Source: Euryarchaeota archaeon UBA558
GTDB lineage: Archaea > Thermoplasmatota > Poseidoniia > Poseidoniales > Thalassarchaeaceae
Assembly: GCA_002507175.1 (NCBI GenBank)
Contig: DAZE01000018.1
Coordinates: 1 to 43,595 of the forward strand
Direction: 5' to 3'
Length of the DNA stretch: 43,595 nucleotides
Shown piece after piece: positions 33,405 through 41,404 of this stretch. The first letter of the stretch is position 1; each line of letters opens with the position of its first letter. Position numbers and translations under genes: made by a program. The notes beneath the pieces are model-generated. The model did not search any database. It worked only from the letters and a program-made list of their open reading frames with translations, and was not told the origin of the DNA.

Positions 33405-33693
33405 ATCAAAAGACAGAATAACGAAAAGAAGGGTTTTGTATTACATCAAACTCTCAAAAGAGGCCAGGGGAAAGGCTACTTCGCTGGCGACAACTGACCT
33501 AGAAAGGGAAAATCTAACAAAAATGTTGAGAATGTTTGATGATTACCTCAGCGACTCCGAGCATTTTCTGAAGAATGGAGATTTTGTTCGTGCATTCGGT
33601 GCAGTAAATTACGCGCATGCTTGGATAGACTGCGCAGTAAAGACGGGCCTTCTCGATGGCCATGGTGATGATCGACTTTTTACCCTGCCTTAG
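33391..33693 (+). CDS. DUF357 family protein
   Basis: A 100-aa helical protein conserved in archaea, function unknown. It shows the DUF357 core: YLSDSEHFLKNGDFVRAFGAVNYAHAWIDCAVKTGLL (family YxxDAxxFLxxGDYVxAFAAxxYAHGWLDAGxRLGL). The ATG at 33391 lies inside the end of the AAA+ gene (14-nt overlap), so the two are translationally coupled. The stop overlaps the stop of the convergent PIN gene by 4 nt. The pairing with the AAA+ gene is of interest, because DUF357 has no assigned role. Confidence 0.85.
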   Translation: MFSDESKDRITKRRVLYYIKLSKEARGKATSLATTDLERENLTKMLRMFDDYLSDSEHFLKNGDFVRAFGAVNYAHAWIDCAVKTGLLDGHGDDRLFTLP

Positions 33694-34058
33694 TCAACGA
33701 GTCTCAGAGTTCTACCTGCAGTGACTTCAACATAAGAGCAACTCACAGAGATCAGGCGCCTCTTTAACTCTCGATCAACGGTAAGGACTGGGTAACCGGT
33801 CTCAATTGAAAGTCTGATCAGTCCATCATCTGTGTAGGAATAGTTGGAGTGAATGATCTTAGCTCTTGAGGTCAATAGTTCCAACAACAGACCCTTACGA
33901 TCCTCGTCTATTTTCTTCAATTCAATGAGGACGGCGTCAGTTAGAATTAGTTCAGGCTGTCCAAGAATCGATTTTAGTTCGATGTCGAGATTGATTTTGG
34001 CATCTACGAGTGCGACCCAGCCACACGCATCTACAATCAGGCCTGACAGACTGATCAC
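33690..34058 (-). CDS. PIN-domain ribonuclease, Fcf1/archaeal-type
   Basis: A probable small endoribonuclease. The ~122-aa PIN domain shows the conserved acidic residues: Asp in LIVDACGWVAL, Glu in LTDAVLIELKKI, Asp in YTDDGLIRLSIETG, and Asp in PVLTVDRELKRRL. It follows aIF2-gamma and S6e, a neighbourhood in which archaea often carry an Fcf1-like PIN gene, so an rRNA-processing role is likely. The start is uncertain. GTG 34058 gives a 4-nt GTGA overlap with the aIF2-gamma stop and the normal PIN start, whereas ATG 34091 would overlap aIF2-gamma by 37 nt. The GTG has its AAGGA directly adjacent, which is poor spacing. Confidence 0.8.
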   Translation of the reverse strand: MISLSGLIVDACGWVALVDAKINLDIELKSILGQPELILTDAVLIELKKIDEDRKGLLLELLTSRAKIIHSNYSYTDDGLIRLSIETGYPVLTVDRELKRRLISVSCSYVEVTAGRTLRLVD

Positions 34059-35296
34059 TCCTTGATAGAGGCATGACCGATGAGCCTCCATCTGGAACCA
34101 ATTCTTCTGGAGAGTGTTATTCTGCTCCCTACCTCGGCACAGATGGGGAGCCTCAGTTTGATTGTTGCATTCTTTCCCTTTATCTGAGAGACAGTACCAA
34201 CACTCGTCGCAGTTGCCGAATTAAGCATCAACATCTCACCTGATTGTAGGGGCCTGACTTTCTCAGGCTCCTCTCCCGATGAGGAGACCATGGCATCGAG
34301 GAGTACCAGATCTATACGCAGCTCCTCCCATACTGGCGGCAACTCCCCCTCTCTTGCCATTACTTGCCCAGATAGGTCGTCCGCCTTGGTTATCATGGGA
34401 TCCAAGGGAGTGGATATGCCGCAAAGCCCTCCTGCGTGAATTGAATCAAGTGCCAATCCACCGCCCTTGATGCCAATTATCTCGGTCTTGATCGGTATCC
34501 AATCAGATTTGGTACCTTTTGAAACCCTTCTTCCAGGAGCGATTAAAATCTTGTCTCCCACTGAAAAGGATCCTTTGACGACACTTCCCCCAATGACTCC
34601 CCCCTTGAGCTTGGCAGGCCTTGAGCCAGGCCTGTTGATGTCGAATGATCTAGCTACATACATCAGCCCGTGCTCTTTTTCTGACCTTTCAGGAGTGGGT
34701 ATCGTCACTTCTATAGCCTCAATTAATGAATCTAGATTTACCGCTTGTTGGGCGGAAATTGGAATAACGGGGGCTTCTGATGCGATGGATCCATTCAAGA
34801 ACGACTTAATTTCGTTGTATGACTCAATCGCCCGTTCCCGAGTGACCAAATCTATCTTGTTTTGTACCACAACGATGTTCTCTATTCCGGCTATTTCTAG
34901 TGCCGCAAGGTGTTCTCTGGTCTGTGGCTGCGGACAAGATTCTGTGGCTGAGACTAGCAAGAGAGCCCCGTCCATAATTGATGCACCTGAGATCATGACC
35001 GCCATCAGGGTCTCGTGCCCGGGAGCATCTACGAATGAAACCACTCTTGCGAGCTCGGAGGGGTCGTCTTTTTCCCCATCAGGCTTCTTTCCCGTTGGGT
35101 AGAACTCCCCTTCTCCAGTCTTGTAAAATGCTGTATCGGCATATCCAAGTTTGATACTTATCCCTCTTTTCCGCTCTTCTGAATGGGTATCTGTCCACAC
35201 GCCAGAGAGAGCTTTAGTAAGAGTTGTTTTACCATGGTCAACATGACCAACCATCCCTATGTTCACTTCAGGCTGAGATGGTAGTGAGTTTGCCAT
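34055..35296 (-). CDS. eif2g: Translation initiation factor aIF2 subunit gamma
   Basis: GTPase core of the factor that brings Met-tRNAi to the small ribosomal subunit. The 413-aa protein has G1 GHVDHGKTTLTKALSG, switch I ERKRGISIKLGYAD, G3 VDAPGHETLMAVMISG, G4 VVQNKIDLV, G5 IPISAQQAVNLDSL, domain II SFDINRPGSRPAKLKGGVIGGSV and domain III with KPLxxGExL-like RPLQSGEMLML. The zinc-knuckle segment between switch I and G3 has no cysteines (TAFYKTGEGEFYPTGKK onwards), although many archaeal and eukaryotic homologues have two Cys pairs there. It lies 15 nt downstream of S6e and overlaps the PIN gene. Confidence 0.96.
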   Translation of the reverse strand: MANSLPSQPEVNIGMVGHVDHGKTTLTKALSGVWTDTHSEERKRGISIKLGYADTAFYKTGEGEFYPTGKKPDGEKDDPSELARVVSFVDAPGHETLMAVMISGASIMDGALLLVSATESCPQPQTREHLAALEIAGIENIVVVQNKIDLVTRERAIESYNEIKSFLNGSIASEAPVIPISAQQAVNLDSLIEAIEVTIPTPERSEKEHGLMYVARSFDINRPGSRPAKLKGGVIGGSVVKGSFSVGDKILIAPGRRVSKGTKSDWIPIKTEIIGIKGGGLALDSIHAGGLCGISTPLDPMITKADDLSGQVMAREGELPPVWEELRIDLVLLDAMVSSSGEEPEKVRPLQSGEMLMLNSATATSVGTVSQIKGKNATIKLRLPICAEVGSRITLSRRIGSRWRLIGHASIKE

Positions 35297-35311
35297 CTTA
35301 CAACCGCCGCC

Positions 35312-35800
35312 TCACTCCTCTTCGGAGGATCCAGCGGAGGCCTCGTCCTCTAGTCCGAAGATCACGCCGAGAGGCCTTTTGCCATAGTCGACTACTTTGA
35401 GGTTAATCTGTCGGGTACTCTGGCTGATTACATTCCCCCTTAGGTTTCGCCTCCTCCTGATCCCGTCGTATTTGTAGCGGTAGATTTTCCCATTTTTGTC
35501 AACGTAGCGCTTGCCCTTGTAACCAACACCCGGACTCACTAGAACAGACTTCACGCCACCACCATCAAGATCAGGCCTCATCGCACGACCAGTGGTGTCA
35601 GAGCCTCCAGTAATTTCCAATGTGTACCCTGTGAGAGTCTTGTCACCTTCGCCAACGAACATCCCGTCTACAGTGTCTCCTATGCTCTTTCCAAGGAAAT
35701 GGTTGTACCCTGTTCCGGAGATATCAATCGAGAATGAACGTCCCTTTGCCTTTGGGTTTGTATCGTTCAAAACTGCTTTGAAAGTCTGATCCCCTGCCAT
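35312..35800 (-). CDS. rps6e: Ribosomal protein S6e (eS6)
   Basis: A small-subunit protein found only in archaea and eukaryotes. The 162-aa protein has FKAVLNDTNPKAKGRSFSIDIS, the signature GxxxGDxVxG-like LGKSIGDTVDG, YTLEITGGSDTTGRAMRPDL (family ITGGSDxxGFPMRxDv), GYKGKRYVDKNGKIYRYKYDGIRRRRNLRGNVIS (family RKGERRRKSVRG) and an acidic tail. ATG 35800 is chosen over the longer frame at 35830: TTATAG on the minus strand (35837-35844) is about 40 bp upstream, and CGGTGTG lies just before the ATG. It leads an operon with aIF2-gamma and the PIN gene, the common archaeal arrangement. Confidence 0.95.
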   Translation of the reverse strand: MAGDQTFKAVLNDTNPKAKGRSFSIDISGTGYNHFLGKSIGDTVDGMFVGEGDKTLTGYTLEITGGSDTTGRAMRPDLDGGGVKSVLVSPGVGYKGKRYVDKNGKIYRYKYDGIRRRRNLRGNVISQSTRQINLKVVDYGKRPLGVIFGLEDEASAGSSEEE

Positions 35801-35836
35801 TGCACACACCGAGAACAGGCGTTGCGACACTCGACC

Positions 35837-35844
35837 CCTATAAG
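35837..35844 (-). promoter_or_regulatory. TATA box of the S6e-aIF2gamma-PIN operon
   Basis: On the minus strand CTTATAGG is centred about 41 bp before the S6e ATG (35800). This predicts a transcription start near 35815 and a leader of about 15 nt that contains CGGTGTG as a ribosome binding site. It lies in the 67-bp gap after the Orc1 stop codon. Confidence 0.5.
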
Positions 35845-35867
35845 AGCGGTTCGGAGCGTGGGCTACC

Positions 35868-37064
35868 TCACTCCACCGACAGAATGCCTGAAAGTCTGGC
35901 CTCTAGGACTCCCGGAGCCATATTCGCCATGGTGATATGTTGTGTTCTCCCCCTGCCTTTCGTAGCCGAATCGGTGCGACTTTCAATCATGCCTGAAATT
36001 TCCAGCGATTTCATGTGCTTCCAGAAGGTAGTGTAGCCTCTTGGGTCACGTCCAAACTCCTCACAGATCACATGATACAGTTTCAATGCATCTCCACTCG
36101 TTATGGCCTCTTCTTTTTTCAAACGCCTGCAGATCCCGAGGAGGATAAGCTTCTGGTGATCCGGGAGGCCATCAACCAAGTTGGGCTCCAGCGCAGCATT
36201 TCTTGCCTCACTTGGCTTTACGTCTTTGACGAGAACATTGCTTCGTCCGTGCCCCTCAGCTCTTATCACGGCGGCTTCCAGCAGTTCAATCGCCATTCTG
36301 GCATCTCCTGTGCTGGCAGCGTAGTTAGCGATTTTTGATATGACCTCGTCTCCGACAGAGCCTTTGAGGCAGGAAGCCTCGGAACGTTGGAGCGCTATGG
36401 CCCTCAATTCAGATTCAGTATATGCGCCTAAATTCAACATGTTGCTTGCACCAAGTCTTGATATTATGGCGGGTTCAAACAACTTCAGAAGAGAGGGATC
36501 TTGGCTTACGAGTATGATCGATATCGTCCCTGACTCATTCTTGCCTTCATCTATCCTCAAAAGTCGATAGATTATGTCTGAACTATCTCGCCTAATCATG
36601 ACATCAACTTCGTCCAGCACTAACAGCATGTGAGTTTCACGTGCATTGAGGAAGCGCCTGATTGATTGAATGACTTCACCGGGACTCAAGCCTCGCTCAG
36701 GGTGCCTCTCATCGAGGCTGAGTGCAATTTGCTGGAGCACTTGAGAGCCCGATGGATGATTGCGGCAGTTTATGTGCGTGTGAACGATCCTTCTCTTCCC
36801 GTCCAGATGCCTCTTCAAATCGTTGCAAAAGACTTGAGTCAACACGGTTTTTCCTGATCCAACCGGCCCAGTAATCACTGTCTTGCAACTAATCGAAGGA
36901 CTGGAGATCTGTGAAAATATCGAAGCCATCTGGGACAATGCACCATCTCGCCCGACGAGGGTGTTTGGTATCCAATCATAGGTAAGAGGAGTGCGGTCAA
37001 TCAGGATCTTGCCCGCTCCGATACGATTCAGGTACTCTGCCATTTGATGTCTGTTCCGAGACAC
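35868..37064 (-). CDS. cdc6: Origin recognition protein Orc1/Cdc6
   Basis: Archaeal initiator that binds origin repeats and loads MCM. The 398-aa protein has LVGRDGALSQMASIF, Walker A GPVGSGKT (66-73), HTHINCRNHPSGSQVLQQIALSL, Walker B LLVLDEVDVMIRRD with the following YRLLRI, sensor 1 IILVSQDPSLL, the LGAYTESELRAIALQR stretch, sensor 2 STGDARMAIELLEAA and a C-terminal winged helix (ITSGDALKLYHVICEEFG...SLEISGMIES). The start is GTG 37064 or ATG 37043; neither has a strong Shine-Dalgarno. It follows dph2 after 31 nt. No sizeable intergenic space flanks it; the nearest candidate origin is 31368-31625. Confidence 0.94.
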   Translation of the reverse strand: MSRNRHQMAEYLNRIGAGKILIDRTPLTYDWIPNTLVGRDGALSQMASIFSQISSPSISCKTVITGPVGSGKTVLTQVFCNDLKRHLDGKRRIVHTHINCRNHPSGSQVLQQIALSLDERHPERGLSPGEVIQSIRRFLNARETHMLLVLDEVDVMIRRDSSDIIYRLLRIDEGKNESGTISIILVSQDPSLLKLFEPAIISRLGASNMLNLGAYTESELRAIALQRSEASCLKGSVGDEVISKIANYAASTGDARMAIELLEAAVIRAEGHGRSNVLVKDVKPSEARNAALEPNLVDGLPDHQKLILLGICRRLKKEEAITSGDALKLYHVICEEFGRDPRGYTTFWKHMKSLEISGMIESRTDSATKGRGRTQHITMANMAPGVLEARLSGILSVE

Positions 37065-37095
37065 CGCTCTTAGAGATATCCAGAGCCAGTCTCAG

Positions 37096-38202
37096 TCAAG
37101 GGATCTCGTCGAATTGATAGCCATGCTCCCATTTCTTCTCCCCCAATGAGACTTCCAACTCGTAAGGTGTGACCAACGGCTTGGCATACTTCACAGCATC
37201 ATCGATAGCGATTCGGGGGCATGCTGTATTCACAAAGGCGTCTACAGGGTAGAAATCAATTAGATCAGGGCCGACATGGTCCATTGCCAAGAGGTACCCC
37301 TTCTTTCCATGGCTCTCAAGCATCCTCTTCATCCTCAATGCTAGGTTCCTCCTCATTTGTCCTGGCTTCTCCCCTATCAAGATGCCAAAAGTCTTGCAAT
37401 CGGCTATTTGCATGATGTATCCGAAACGTTGCCTAAGTATCCTTTCGATCCTCTCAAAGGACATCTCAGTAGCCTCGCCAGTATACGGGTCAAACATCGC
37501 TAAAGGCTTCCCAGTGTGGAGTACGAGGCCGATGGGGTGAAAATCGCCGGATCCCAAGAACAAGTAGTGCCCGATTGAGGGATCGTCTCCGGAGTAATTG
37601 CAGCCAAGTACCTGTCCGGGGAAAGTCAGCCTCTCCCCGCCAATGGGTATCTCAACATCGAAACCTGCCTTTTCCAACCTCTTGACATAGTCTGGGAGGA
37701 GATGGAGATGCTGTATGGAACCCACGAGTCCTAGTTTGGCGCCCTCTAGCGGTGCTACCCTACCAACTGCGTCTAGAAATTTCTCTTTGGCCTGCTCTTC
37801 TGATTCAGGCAAGTCTGAGGAAGAGGCCAGCCGAGATTCCGCTATCGCCCTATGTTGAGTCAGTAGGGGGAGCACTGGGCTCAATTCGGGATCCCCGTCG
37901 TAGGTGACTGGAATGAAATGAGTTGGCATGCCGGAGTCTATGTTCATTTGGCTGTGACCCATGTGAGCAACTAGCTCAACACCCATCAATTTCATCTTGT
38001 CATGTACGAGGTCACACGCACCATAGCATGGATCTGCAGCAAGGACAACCTTGGCCGCGGAATCTGTCTCTATCGAGTCCATCATCTCTAGTGCCTGCAT
38101 TTTCAGCCCTTCTGGGACTTGAAGAGCAACGAGCCGATGGTCGTTCTCTTTTATTTTGGCGACTAAATCGTCCAATTCGAAGTCATGACGATCGAGATCC
38201 AT
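37096..38202 (-). CDS. dph2: 2-(3-amino-3-carboxypropyl)histidine synthase (diphthamide biosynthesis, Dph2)
   Basis: Radical [4Fe-4S] enzyme that transfers the aminocarboxypropyl group of SAM to the diphthamide histidine of elongation factor 2. The 368-aa protein carries the three cluster cysteines of archaeal Dph2 in order: ADPCYGACD, VLGCNYSG and VNTACPRIAIDD. It also has LQVPEGLKMQA near the N terminus and GSGDFHPIGL mid-chain. An acidic insertion lies around residues 125-150 (SSSDLPESEEQAKEKF). The start ATG 38202 has no Shine-Dalgarno, and AAATAC-like sequence is about 33 bp upstream. It is transcribed towards the orc1 gene, which follows after 31 nt. Confidence 0.94.
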   Translation of the reverse strand: MDLDRHDFELDDLVAKIKENDHRLVALQVPEGLKMQALEMMDSIETDSAAKVVLAADPCYGACDLVHDKMKLMGVELVAHMGHSQMNIDSGMPTHFIPVTYDGDPELSPVLPLLTQHRAIAESRLASSSDLPESEEQAKEKFLDAVGRVAPLEGAKLGLVGSIQHLHLLPDYVKRLEKAGFDVEIPIGGERLTFPGQVLGCNYSGDDPSIGHYLFLGSGDFHPIGLVLHTGKPLAMFDPYTGEATEMSFERIERILRQRFGYIMQIADCKTFGILIGEKPGQMRRNLALRMKRMLESHGKKGYLLAMDHVGPDLIDFYPVDAFVNTACPRIAIDDAVKYAKPLVTPYELEVSLGEKKWEHGYQFDEIP

Positions 38203-38327
38203 GGTATCAGCCTGTTCTCGGGGGTTCCAGCGTGTATTTCAGCGGTTGCATTGGACAAGGACGTCAACACGGCATCAATCTTGATGAAAATACGAGCCAT
38301 TAAGGGTATGGTGGACCAGTAATCGTT

Positions 38328-39215
38328 ATGCAGAGTCAGCGGAGCGTGGTTGATGTAGTGCCCACCCATGTCGTACGAGAGGGCGGGGGATTCAAGGTAC
38401 GACGGCCATACAGGATGGGGAAAGTAAAGAGCCCATTCCTTTTGATTGATGAGATGGGCCCATCAGAATATGGCCCTGGCGAGGCATTAGGGGCACCATG
38501 GCACCCCCATCGCGGCTTTGAGACGGTCACCTATCTTCTAGATGGGAGGATGAGACACGAAGACAGTGCTGGAAACACCGGTGAACTGAATCCCGGCGAT
38601 GTTCAATGGATGACTGCGGGCCGTGGCATAATCCACTGTGAGGAGCCGCACGAAGACTTCCTCCGGAGTGGTGGTAGGAGCCATGGATTCCAGATATGGG
38701 TCAATTTGCCCTCCTCTCACAAGATGATGGAGCCCAGATACCAAGAAGTCCCCTCCTCAGAATCTCCCATCGTGGAGAAAGATGGAATCTGGGCGAGGGT
38801 GATCGCAGGGGAGTGCATGGGAGTGACATCCTCAATCGATACTGTGATTCCGATCACACTAGTACACGTCAAGATGAATGCTGGCACCCGGTTGATTCAG
38901 GATTTCGAAAGCCAACTGAATGGGATGATCTATGTTTTCGGCGGTAAAATAAACCTAGAAAATAAGACTCAGGTGAAGATAAGTCCCATCGCCCATGGGA
39001 TAACTGCCAGCCAACAAGTCCGAGATGGGGATCTAGCAATATTGTCAGATGGTACTCAAGCCCAGATATATTCCGAAAAAGGTGCAGAATTCCTGATTTT
39101 GGCAGGCCCAGAGTTGAATGAACCAATCGAAAGGTACGGCCCGTTTGTAATGAACACAAAGGAGGAAATTAATCAGGCGTTCCTAGACTACCGTTCAGGT
39201 AACTTTGCGAGATGA
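38328..39215 (+). CDS. Pirin family cupin protein
   Basis: The 295-aa bicupin has the pirin signature: VRRPYRMGKVKSPFLLIDEMGP, HPHRGFETVTYLLDGRMRHEDS with the first two metal-binding His, and MTAGRGIIHCEEP with the third His and the Glu. These are the four iron-site residues. The C-terminal cupin half (MNAGTRLIQDFESQLNGMIYVFGG) is followed by LAGPELNEPIERYGPFVMNT and the terminal EINQAFLDYRSGNF, also typical. Pirins vary in function (quercetinase-like dioxygenase, transcription cofactor), so no substrate is claimed. The ATG lacks a Shine-Dalgarno, and CATTAAGG about 26 bp upstream may be a weak TATA element. It is divergent from dph2. Confidence 0.9.
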   Translation: MQSQRSVVDVVPTHVVREGGGFKVRRPYRMGKVKSPFLLIDEMGPSEYGPGEALGAPWHPHRGFETVTYLLDGRMRHEDSAGNTGELNPGDVQWMTAGRGIIHCEEPHEDFLRSGGRSHGFQIWVNLPSSHKMMEPRYQEVPSSESPIVEKDGIWARVIAGECMGVTSSIDTVIPITLVHVKMNAGTRLIQDFESQLNGMIYVFGGKINLENKTQVKISPIAHGITASQQVRDGDLAILSDGTQAQIYSEKGAEFLILAGPELNEPIERYGPFVMNTKEEINQAFLDYRSGNFAR

Positions 39216-39257
39216 GATCAATTTGGGTGGATCGAAGATCTTGTGGAATAAACGTCA

Positions 39258-39839
39258 TTACTCGGAAATCTCCACTTTGCCGTCGACGATTTCGATTCGC
39301 GCTAGAGACCTTACAGGCCAATCTGGGCGCTCCCGATTTAGCCTCTCTCGACCTTCGCCCTTCTCTATTGCAATAACGACATCGTGTAGAATGACTCCCA
39401 TGTCTTCTAGCTTCTCTAGCAGCGGCTCTAACGTCCCCCCCGTAGAGATAACATCATCAACGATAACGATCCTTTCTCCAGGGAAAATGTCGTTGATGAA
39501 TATGGTGGAGTTGGAATAGCCCGTTGATACGTCTACAGATACCTCACCATCCATCCCGTAGGATCTTTTCCTAATTACCACGGTTGGAATTCCCGTCGCA
39601 TTCCCCACTGATGCCAACAAAGGAAGTCCCATGGCCTCGACACTCACAATGAGGTCAACCCCCTCCCAATCGGTGGTTCCAACAATCAACTCAGTAGCCG
39701 CTTTGAGTACCTCAGGATCCATCCTTGGAATGCCATCAGATATTGGGTGAATGAAGTAGGGGTAGTCACCCTTCCAGATAATTGGGGCCCCCCTCAACGA
39801 GTCCTCGAGAATCCTAAGAGCATCATTCATGGCAGCCAT
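39258..39839 (-). CDS. hpt: Archaeal purine phosphoribosyltransferase (Hpt/Apt-like)
   Basis: Purine salvage enzyme that adds the ribose phosphate of PRPP to a purine base. The 193-aa protein has the PRPP-binding motif IVIVDDVISTGGT, the archaeal Hpt pattern RGAPIIWKGDYPYFIHPISDGIP and VSVEAMGLPLLASVG, and the RKRSYGMDGEVSVDVSTGYS flexible loop region. It is close to methanogen hypoxanthine phosphoribosyltransferases, but base specificity (adenine or hypoxanthine/guanine) cannot be read from sequence. ATG 39839 and ATG 39830 are both possible starts. It is 11 nt after the L10e gene and probably co-transcribed with it. Confidence 0.87.
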   Translation of the reverse strand: MAAMNDALRILEDSLRGAPIIWKGDYPYFIHPISDGIPRMDPEVLKAATELIVGTTDWEGVDLIVSVEAMGLPLLASVGNATGIPTVVIRKRSYGMDGEVSVDVSTGYSNSTIFINDIFPGERIVIVDDVISTGGTLEPLLEKLEDMGVILHDVVIAIEKGEGRERLNRERPDWPVRSLARIEIVDGKVEISE

Positions 39840-39850
39840 GGAGGGCGGTA

Positions 39851-40390
39851 TCAGACGAGACCCTTCAATGTCTCGGCACCCTTGACGACTTTAATCGTGC
39901 AGGGAGTTGGCAACTTCATTCCTGCTTTGCGGAGAGCGTCTTTTGCTTGAAGGTAAAATTCAGGTCTGGTGTGTATCGACATTATGACCTCGCCACGCTT
40001 CACCCTGGCGGCAGTGCCAACGTTCTTGCCGAATGAGAGCCTCATCCCCTGTGAGACCCTGTCCGCACCGGCACCGGTAGCTTGCTTGTTCTCCCTGATG
40101 ACATGGTGTGGATACTTGTGCACCCTGAGGGCATATCCTATCTCAGAGGCAGCGTTTCGGATGGTGGCGTTTGAGATCATCCTCGCAGCCTCAAGAGCGG
40201 TGTGCCTGATCTGTACTGAGTTGTCTACTGTGAGGTTCAGGACTACCTCAAACCCGTTGGCCTCGGCTACGGTTCTGTTACCCATGTGGTATCGAAGTAT
40301 CCTGTTGTTTGGCACACCACCCGTGTATTGTCTTCGGGTGTAGGCTGGACCCTTGATTTGACGATACATCTTAGCAGGTTTCCGTGCCAT
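39851..40390 (-). CDS. rpl10e: Ribosomal protein L10e (uL16)
   Basis: A large-subunit protein near the tRNA-binding sites. The 179-aa protein starts MARKPAKMYRQIKGPAYTRRQY (family RPARCYRxxxxxPYTRxEY) and has VPNNRILRYHMGN, VQIRHTALEAARMISN, the KYPHHVIRENKQATGAGADRVSQGMRLSFGKNVGTAARV block with the family signature, and VMSIRTxxxHxxxAxxALRRAxxKLPxPCxI-like IMSIHTRPEFYLQAKDALRKAG. ATG 40390 follows GAGGGG. A clear TATA box lies at 40425-40433. The purine phosphoribosyltransferase gene follows. Confidence 0.97.
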   Translation of the reverse strand: MARKPAKMYRQIKGPAYTRRQYTGGVPNNRILRYHMGNRTVAEANGFEVVLNLTVDNSVQIRHTALEAARMISNATIRNAASEIGYALRVHKYPHHVIRENKQATGAGADRVSQGMRLSFGKNVGTAARVKRGEVIMSIHTRPEFYLQAKDALRKAGMKLPTPCTIKVVKGAETLKGLV

Positions 40391-40424
40391 TGACAACCCC
40401 TCGGTCTGCGGCGACTCGCCGTTC

Positions 40425-40433
40425 GTATTTAAT
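40425..40433 (-). promoter_or_regulatory. TATA box of the L10e operon
   Basis: On the minus strand ATTAAATAC, close to the archaeal consensus, is centred about 39 bp before the L10e ATG. This predicts a start near 40403 and a leader of about 13 nt containing GAGGGG. It lies in the 53-bp gap after the transporter stop codon. Confidence 0.6.
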
Positions 40434-40443
40434 CCTGAAGGGG

Positions 40444-41388
40444 CTACCTGCCAGACCTGCCAACAACGCTACTCTCTTTCTGGACGGCTCTGACGCCTCC
40501 AACGATCAAGAGGAAACCGATGATTAGTGAGACACCTAGGCGCTCATCCAAGAGTAGCCAGCCACCCAGAACTCCGAAGGGCGGAACAAGGAAGACGTAG
40601 GAGGATGCGGATGTCGCACCGATCCTTTCGACACCCACTACGAACCAGATGTATGCTAGGACTGTCGAGAGAATGCTGAGATACAGAATCGCAAGAAGGT
40701 CTTCGTTGCTCGGGACTAGAATCCCACCATGGTAGACTTCCAACAGCCACCATGGGGTCAACAGGATAGTGCCTACGAGGGAGTACCAGACTACGATCTC
40801 AGTCGAGGTGGCGCCATGCTCCCCCTCGGACTCAAGCATGATCCGAGTGAGGTTAGTCGCTGTGGCCCAACACAAAGCGGCGAGCATTATCATCAGGTCG
40901 CCCTTCAAACGTTCATCGAGTGGTATGTCGGTGTTTGGACTCCAACCCGTGACCACAACCACGCCGATGAATGAAAGGAGGAGCCCGTAGGTCATCTTCC
41001 GAGTTATCTTCTGACCTAGTATGGGCGCTGCGAGAAGTACTGTGAAGATCGGATTCATCGTTATTATCAAGGAGGCATCGCCGGCGGCGGTAAATCTCAT
41101 CCCTTGCATGAATAGAAGTTGGTAGCCCATGACGGCGAAGAGGGCTATGACGGAAACGCGCCACCATGAGTCCTTCGACCCAGGTAGCCAGCGGACACTC
41201 TGACCGTTAGCAGCCTTGTAGAAGAACCATATGTAGAACGCAATCATGCAAGCGATGTACCTCATCCATGCGCCTGTGGCAGGGGGCAGGGATAGGGCGA
41301 GTAGGCGACCTACTGCCCATGAACCCCCCCAGATCATGGAGACCATCAGCATCAGGAAATGTACGTTGAGGCCACTCTTGATAGACAC
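40444..41388 (-). CDS. EamA/DMT-superfamily permease (10-TM drug/metabolite transporter)
   Basis: An inner-membrane exporter-like protein of 314 aa with two EamA repeats. The first repeat includes LMVSMIWGGSWAVGRLL, PPATGAWMRYIACMIAFY, MGYQLLFMQGMRFTAAGDASLIITMNPIFTVLLAAPIL and GLLLSFIGVVVVTG. The second includes DLMIMLAALCWATATNL, VVWYSLVGTILLTPWWLL, LYLSILSTVLAYIWFVVGVERIGATSASSYVFLVPPFGVLGGWLLLDE and LIIGFLLIVGGV. About ten hydrophobic helices are visible. The start is GTG 41388, with GAGGTGAGAAG just upstream. The substrate is unknown. It is downstream of aroA (16-nt gap) on the same strand. Confidence 0.92.
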   Translation of the reverse strand: MSIKSGLNVHFLMLMVSMIWGGSWAVGRLLALSLPPATGAWMRYIACMIAFYIWFFYKAANGQSVRWLPGSKDSWWRVSVIALFAVMGYQLLFMQGMRFTAAGDASLIITMNPIFTVLLAAPILGQKITRKMTYGLLLSFIGVVVVTGWSPNTDIPLDERLKGDLMIMLAALCWATATNLTRIMLESEGEHGATSTEIVVWYSLVGTILLTPWWLLEVYHGGILVPSNEDLLAILYLSILSTVLAYIWFVVGVERIGATSASSYVFLVPPFGVLGGWLLLDERLGVSLIIGFLLIVGGVRAVQKESSVVGRSGR

Positions 41389-41404
41389 CTTCTCACCTCG
41401 TGAC

